A program made the position numbers and the translations under genes. 64,000 nt of DNA from positions 88,501-152,500 of the forward strand of contig NW_027195542.1 of NCBI RefSeq assembly GCF_038502225.1, read 5' to 3'. This document shows positions 57,601 through 64,000 of this stretch, piece by piece. The stretch comes from Cherax quadricarinatus (lineage: Eukaryota > Arthropoda > Malacostraca > Decapoda > Parastacidae). The notes beneath the pieces are model-generated. The model saw only the letters and a program-made list of their open reading frames with translations. It was not told where the DNA came from and made no database searches. Every line of letters starts with the position of its first letter. The first letter of the stretch is position 1.

Positions 57601-60600
57601 TTACTGGTGGTGAAGGAACGCAGGTGTTAGTACCGGGGGGGGTTGTAGAAAGTAGTATACAGTGTGTGGTACTGGTTACTGGGGGTGTAGAAACGCAGGT
57701 GTTAGCACCGGGGGGTGTAGAAAGTAGGATAAAGTGTGTGGTACGGGTTACTGGGGGTGTAGGAATGCAGGTGTTAGCACTGGGGGGATTGTAGAAAGTA
57801 GGATACAGTGTGTGGTACTGGTTACTGGTGGTGAAGAAACACAGGTGTTAGCACCGGGGTGGGTTGTAGAAAGTAGGATACAGTGTGTGGTACTGGTTAC
57901 TGGTGGTGTAGAAACGCAGGTGCTAGCACCGGGGGGGGGTTGTAGAAAGTAGGATACAGTTTGTGGTACTGGTTACTGGTGGTGTAGAAACGCAGGTGTT
58001 AGCACCGGGGGGGTGTAGAAAGTAGGATACAGTGTGTGGTACTGGTTACTGGTGGTGTAGAAACACAGGTGTTAGCACCGGGGGGGTAGAAACGCAGAAG
58101 TTAGCACCAGGGGGGGGTGTACAAATTAGGACACAGTGTGTGGTACTGGTTACAGGTGGTGTAGAAAGGCAGGTGTTAGCACCGGGGGGGTTGTAGAAAG
58201 TAGGATATAGTGTGTGGTACTGGTTACTGGTGGTGTAGGAACGCAGGTGTTAGCACCGGGGGGGGTTGTAGAAAGTAGGATACAGTGTGTGGTACTGGTT
58301 ACTGGTGGTGTAGGAACGCAGGTGTTAGCACCGGAGGGGGGTTGTAGAAAGTAGGATACAGTGTGTGGAACTGGTTACTGGTTGTGTAGGAACGCAGGTG
58401 TTAGCACCGGGGGGGGTTGTAGAAACTAGGATACAGTGTGTGGTACTGGTTACTGGTGGTTTAGGAACGCAGGTGTTAGCACCGGGCGGGGTTTGTAGAA
58501 AGTAGGATACAGTGTGTGGTACTGGTTACTGGTGGTGTAGTTACGCAGGTGTTAGCACCGGGGGGGGTTGTAGAAAGTAGGATACAGTGTGTGGTACTGC
58601 TTACTGGTGGTGTAAGAACGCAGGTGTTAGCACCGGGAGGGGGTTGTAGAAAGTAGGATACAGTGTGTGGTACTGGTTACTGGTGGTGTAGAAACGCAGG
58701 TGTTAGCACCGGGGGGTAGAAACGCAGATGTTAGCACAGGGGGGTTGTAGAAAGTAGGACACAGTGTATGGTACTGGTTACTGGTGGTGTAGGAACTGAG
58801 GTGTTAGCACCGAGGGGGTAGAAACGCAGGTGTTAGCACCGTGGGGGGGTTGTAGAAAGTAGGATACAGTGTGTGGTACTGGTTACTGTTGGTGTACAAA
58901 CGCAGGTGTTAGCACTGGGGGGGTGTAGAAAGTAGGATACAGTGTGTGGTACTGGTTACTGGTGGTGTAGAAACGCAGGTGTTAGCACCGGGGGGGTTGT
59001 AGAAAGTAGGATACAGTGTGTGGTACTGGTTATTGGGCGTGTACTTACGCAGGTGTTAGCACCGGGGGGATCTAGAAAGTAGGATACAGTGCGTGGTACT
59101 GGTTACTGGGGGTGTAGGAATGCAGGTATGAGCACCGGGGGGGGGTTGTAGAAAGTAGGATATAGTGTGTGGTAGTGGTTACTGGTGGTGGAAACACAGG
59201 TGTTGTAGAAAGTAGGATACAGTGTGTGGTACTGGTTACTGGTGGTGTAGAAACGCAGGTGTTAGCACCGGGGGGGGTTGTAGAAAGTAGGATACAGTGT
59301 GTGGTACTGGTTACTGGTGGTGTAGGAACGCAGGTTTTAGCACCGGGGGGGGGTTTGTAGAAAGTAGGATACAGTGTGTGGTACTGGTTACTGGTGGTGT
59401 AGAAACGCAGGTGTTAGCACCGGGGGGGGTTGTAGAAAGTAGGATACAGTGTGTGGTACTGGTTACTGGTGGTGTAGGAACGCAGGTGTTAGCACCGGGG
59501 GGGGTAGAAACGCAGGTGTTAGCAGGGTGGTGTAGAAACGCAGGTGTTAGCACCGGGGGGGTTGTAGAAAGTAGGATACAGTGTGTGATACTGGTTACTG
59601 GTGGTGTTAGGAACGCAGGTGTTAGCACCGGGGGGGGGGTTGTAGAAAGTAGGATACAGTGTGTGGTACTGGTTACTGGTGGTGTAGGAACGCAGGTGTT
59701 AGCAGTTACTGGTGGTGCAGGAACGCAGGTGTTAGCACCGGGTGGGTAGAAACGCAGGTGTTAGCACCGGGGGGGGTTGTAGAAAGTAGGATACAGTGTG
59801 TGGTACTGGTTACTGGTGGTGTAGAAACGCAGGTGTTAGCACCGGGGGGGTGTAGAAAGTAGGATACACGGTGTGGTACTGGTTACTGGTGGTGTATAAA
59901 CGCCGGTGTTAGCACCGGGGGGGGTTGTAGAAAATAGGATACAGTGTGTGGTACTGGTTACTGGTGGTGTAGAAACGCAGGTGTTAGCACCGTGGGGGGT
60001 GTAGAAAGTAGGATACAGTGTGTGGTACTGGTTAGTGGTGGTGTAGAAACGCAGGTGTTAGCACCTGAGGGGGGTTGTAGAAAGTAGGATACAGTGTGTG
60101 GTACTGGTTACTGGTGGTGTAGAAATGCAGGTGTTAGTCACCGGGGGGGGTTGTAGAAAGTACGATACAGTGTGTTACTGGTTACTGGGGGTGTAGGAAC
60201 GCAGATGTTAGCACCGGGGGGGGTGATAGTAAGTAGGATACAGTGTGTGGTACTGGTTACTGGTGGTAGGAACGCAGGTGTTAGCAGTAGAAACGCAGGT
60301 GTTAGCACCGGGGGGGGTTGTAGAAAGTAGGATACAGTGTGTGGTACTGGTTACTGTGTAGGAACGCAGGTGTTAGCACCGTGGGTGGAAACGCAGGTGT
60401 TAGCACCGGGGGGGTTGTAGAATGTAGGATACAGTGTGTGGGGGGTTGTAGAAAGTAGGATACAGTGTGTGGTACTGGTTACTGGGGGTGTAGCAACGCA
60501 GGTGTTAGCACCGGGGGGGGTTGTAGAAAGTAGGATACAGTGTGTGGTACTGGTTACTGGTGGTGTAGGAACGCTGGTGGTGTAGGAACGCAGGTGTTAG

Positions 60601-61700
60601 CACCAGTGTGTGGTACTGGGGGGTGTAGAAACGCAGGTGTTAGCACCGGGGGGGGGTGTAGATACAAGTAGGATACAGTGTGTGGTACTGGTTACTGGTG
60701 GTGTAGGAACGCAGGTGTTAGCACCACGCAGGTGTTAGCACCGGGGGGGGTTGTAGAAAGTAGGATACAGTGTGTGGTACTGGTTACTGGTGGTGTAGGA
60801 ACGCAGGTGTTAGCACCGTTACTGGGGTGTAGAAACGCAGGTGTTAGCACCGGGGGTGTAGGAACGCAGGTGTTAGCACCGGGGGTGGTTGTAGAAAGTA
60901 GGATACAGTGTGTGGTACTGGTTACTGGTGTAGAAACGCAGGTGTTAGCACCGGGGGGGTTGTAGAAAGTAGGATACAGTGTGTGGTACTGGTTACTGGT
61001 GGTGTAGAAATGCAGGTGTTAGCACCGGGGGGGTAGAAACGCAGGTGTTAGCACCGGGGAGTGGTTGTAGAAAGTAGGATACAGTGTGTGGTACTGGTTA
61101 CTGGGGGTGTAGAAACGCAGGTGTTAGCACCGGGGGGGTTTGTAGAAAGTAGGATACAGTGTGTGGTACTGGTTACTGGGGGTGTAGGAATGCAGGTGTT
61201 AGCACCGGGGGGGTGGTTGTAGAAAGTAGGATACAGTGTGTGGTCCTGGTTACTGGTGGTGTAGAAACACAGGTGTTAGCACCTGAGGGGGGTTGTATGG
61301 TGTAGAAACGCAGGTGTTAGCACCGGGGGGGTGTAGAAAGTAGGATACAGTATGTGGTACTGGTTACTGGGGGTGTAGAAACGCAGGTGTTAGCACCGGG
61401 GGGGTAGAAACGCAGGTGTTAGCACCGGGGGGGGTTGTAGAAAGTAGGATACAGTGTGTGGTACTTGTTACTGGTGGTGTAGGAACGCAGGTGTTAGCAC
61501 CGGGGGGGGTTGTAGAAAGTAGGATACAGTGTGTGGTACTGGTTACTGGTGGTGTAGGAACGCAGGTGTTAGCACCAGGGGTGTAGGAACGCAGGTGTTA
61601 GCACCGGGGGTGTAGGAACGCAGGTGTTAGCACCGGTGGGGGGGTTGTAGAAAGTAGGATACAGTGTGTGGTACTGGTTACTGGTGGTACTGGTTACTGG
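54625..61700. repeat. 75-bp satellite, right block
   Basis: Same composite satellite as 34640-42454, with fewer pure 29-mers and more GTAGGAACGC units. G-runs reach about 16 (57158-57175). Order becomes irregular from about 60240, with truncated units at 60270, 60430, 60560-60610 and 60720. No gene. Confidence 0.96.
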
Positions 61701-64000
61701 TGGTGCTGGTTACTGGTGGTAACGCAGGTGTTAGCACCTGGTGGGGGGTTGTAGAAAGTAGGATACAGTGTGTGGTACTGGTTACTGGTGGTGTAGGTTA
61801 ACGCAGGTGTTAGCACCTGGTTACTGGGGGGGGGGTACTGGTTACTGGTGGTACTGGTTACTGGTGGTACTGGGTAGAAAGTGGTACTGGTTACTGGTGG
61901 TACTGGTTAGGATACAGTGTGTGGTACTGGTTACTGGTGGTACTGGTTACTGGTGGTACTGGTTACTGGTGGTACTAGTTACTGGTGGTACTAGTTACTG
62001 GTGGTACTGGTTACTGGTGGTACTGGTTACTGGTGGTACTGGTTACTGGTGGTACTGGTTACTGGGGGTACTGGTTACTGGGGGTACTGTTTACTGGTGG
62101 TACTGGTTACTGGTGGTACTGGTTACTGGTGGTACTAGTTACTGGTGGTACTGGTTACTGGTGATACTGGTTACTGGTGGTACTGGTTACTGGTGGTACT
62201 GGTTATTGGTGGTACTGGTTACTGGTGGTACTAGTTACTGGTGGTACTGGTTACTGGTGGTACTGGTTACTGGTGGTACTGGTTATTGGTGGTACTAGTT
62301 ACTGGTGGTACTGGTTATTGGTGGTACTAGTTACTGGTGGTACTGGTTACTGGTGGTACTGGTTACTGGTGGTACTAGTTACTGGTGGTACTGGTTACTG
62401 GTGGTACTGGTTACTGGTGGTACTGGTTACTGGTGGTACTGGTTTCTGGTGGTAGTGGTTACTGGTGGTACTGGTTCCTGGTGGTACTGGTTACTGGTGG
62501 TACTGTTTACTGGTGGTAGTGGTTACTGGTGGTACTGGTTACTGGTGGTACTAGTTACTGGTGGTACTGGTTACTTGTGGTACTAGTTACTGGTGGTACT
62601 GGTTACTGGTGGTACTGGTTACTGGTGGCACTGCTTACTGGTGGTACTGGTTACTGGTGGTAGTAGTTACTGGTGGTACTGGTTACTGGTGGTACTGGTT
62701 ACTGGTGGTACTGGTTACTGGTGGTATGGGATACTGGTGGTACTGGCTACTGGTGGTAATGGTTACTGGTGGTACTGGTTACTGGTGGTACTGGTTACTG
62801 GTGGTACTAGTTACTGGTGGTACTGGTTACTGGTGGTACTGGTTACTGGTGGCACTGGTTACTGGTGGTACTGGTTACTGGTGGTACTAGTTACTGGTGG
62901 TACTGGTTACTGGTGGTACTGGTTACTGGTGGTACTAGTTACTGGTTGTACTAGTTACTGGTGGTACTGGTTACTGGTGGTACTGGTTACTGGTGGTACT
63001 GGTTACTGGTGGCACTGGTTACTTGTGGTACTGGTTACTGGTGGTACTGGTTACTGGTGGTACTGGTTACTGGTGGTAGTGGTTACTGGTGGTACTAGTT
63101 ACTGGTGGTACTGGTTAATGGTGGTACTGATTACTGGTGGTACTGGTTACTGGTGGCACTGGTTACTGGTGGTACTAGTTACTTGTGGTACTGGTTACTG
63201 GTGGTACTTGTTACTGGTGGTACTGGTTACTGGTGGTACTGGTTACTGGTGGTACTGGTTACTGGTGGTACGGGATACTGGTGGTACTAGTTACTGGTGG
63301 TACTGGTTACTGGTGGTAATGGTTGCTGGTGGTACTGGTTACTGGTGGTACTGGTTACTGGTGGTACTGGTTACTGGTGGTACTGGTTACTGGTGGTACT
63401 GGTTACTGGTGGTACTGGTTACTGGTGGCACTGGTTACTGGTGGTACTGGTTACTGGTGGTACTGGTTACTGGTGGTACTGGTTACTGGTGGTACTGGTT
63501 ACTGGTGGCACTGGTTACTGGTGGCACTGGTTACTGGTGGTACTGGTTACTGGTGGTACTAGTAACTGGTGGTACTGGTTACTGGTGGTACTAGTTACTG
63601 GTGGTACTAGTTACTGGTGGTACTGGTTACTGGTGGTACTGGTTACTGGTTTTACTGGTTACTGGTGGCACTGGTTACTGGTGGTACTGGTTACTGGTGG
63701 TACTGGTTACTGGTGGTACTGGTTACTGGTGGTACTGGTTACTGGTGGTAGTGGTTACTGTTGGTACTAGTTACTGGTGGTACTGGTTACTGGTGGTACT
63801 AGTTACTGGTGGTACTGGTTACTGGTGGTACTAGTTACTGGTGGTACTAGTTACTGGTGGTACTGGTTACTGGTGATACTGGTTACTGGTGGTACTGGTT
63901 ACTGGTGGTACTGGTTACTGGTGGTACTGGTTACTGGTGGTACTGGTTACTGGTGGCGCTGGTTACTGGTGGTACTAGTTACTGGTGGTACTGGTTACTG
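61650..64000. repeat. 16-bp satellite derived from the 75-bp unit
   Basis: Units of 16 bp (GGTACTGGTTACTGGT), about 130 copies from about 61900 to the window edge, with CTAGTT, GGCACT and GGTAGT variants. The 16-mer is part of the 75-bp unit. Transitional sequence at 61670-61930 mixes both. Frames repeating LVTGGTGYWWYWL are by-products. Confidence 0.97.

Noticed and set aside
62593..63594. 333-codon open frame of GYWWYWLLVV repeats
   Set aside because: Product of the 16-bp array; other frames are also open and neighbouring units carry random variants.

Overview
The window is repeat-rich, non-genic eukaryotic DNA. I infer a decapod crustacean, probably crayfish- or lobster-like. The basis is my recollection that the CR1-like LINE tail ending in TTCTTATG repeats, the tRNA-headed SINE and the GAAACGTTTC-core repeats are abundant in decapods; no database search was possible. 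I find no host protein-coding gene, rRNA or functional tRNA gene. Well over half of the window is tandem repeat (periods 25, 51, 26, 23, 19, 20, 32, 31, 12, 61, 75/29 and 16 bp). Long open frames inside the arrays are by-products of periodicity.

Layout: 1-7160 is a 25-bp minisatellite interrupted by an LTR element (3095-5754) with 1.27-kb LTRs, only 124 bp of internal sequence and a 5-bp target duplication. 7204-9430 is a 51-bp array. 9583-13985 holds a tRNA-derived SINE with a LINE-like 3' tail, a GAAACGTTTC-core element, polypyrimidine DNA and a frameshifted CR1-like LINE. 14282-20881 is a 26-bp satellite with higher-order structure. 21170-26790 holds a 75-bp repeat, an inverted-repeat element with a 17-bp target duplication, a minus-strand LINE fragment, 23/19/20-bp arrays, and a minus-strand SINE whose core has expanded into a 32-bp array. 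26941-30139 is a 31-bp satellite. 30547-34580 holds a 12-bp array, a second 17-bp-TSD element with terminal inverted arms and 61-bp repeats (itself split by a LINE), a 285-bp SINE-like insertion with a perfect 12-bp duplication, and inverted LINE tails. 34680-64000 is a large satellite that passes from 29-bp to 75-bp to 16-bp periodicity.

Within that last satellite sits a three-level nest: satellite, then a CR1-like LINE (42455-54624), then a complete Ty3/gypsy LTR retrotransposon (43941-52922). The gypsy element has 325-bp LTRs that look identical, an intact gag and an intact pol (protease, RT, RNase H, integrase, GPY/F), so it inserted recently and could still be active. The LINE's ORF2 was open across the insertion point before the gypsy element arrived.

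The most unusual signal is a dispersed family (10.06, 13.9, 21.5-22.0 and 30.9-33.3 kb) carrying CTGANGA, a covarying stem and GAAAC, which is the core of a hammerhead ribozyme. It lies in short non-coding elements; two of them are flanked by perfect 17-bp target duplications. This resembles the minimal hammerheads reported in Penelope-like elements, but no reverse transcriptase of that class is present and I cannot see a convincing stem I.
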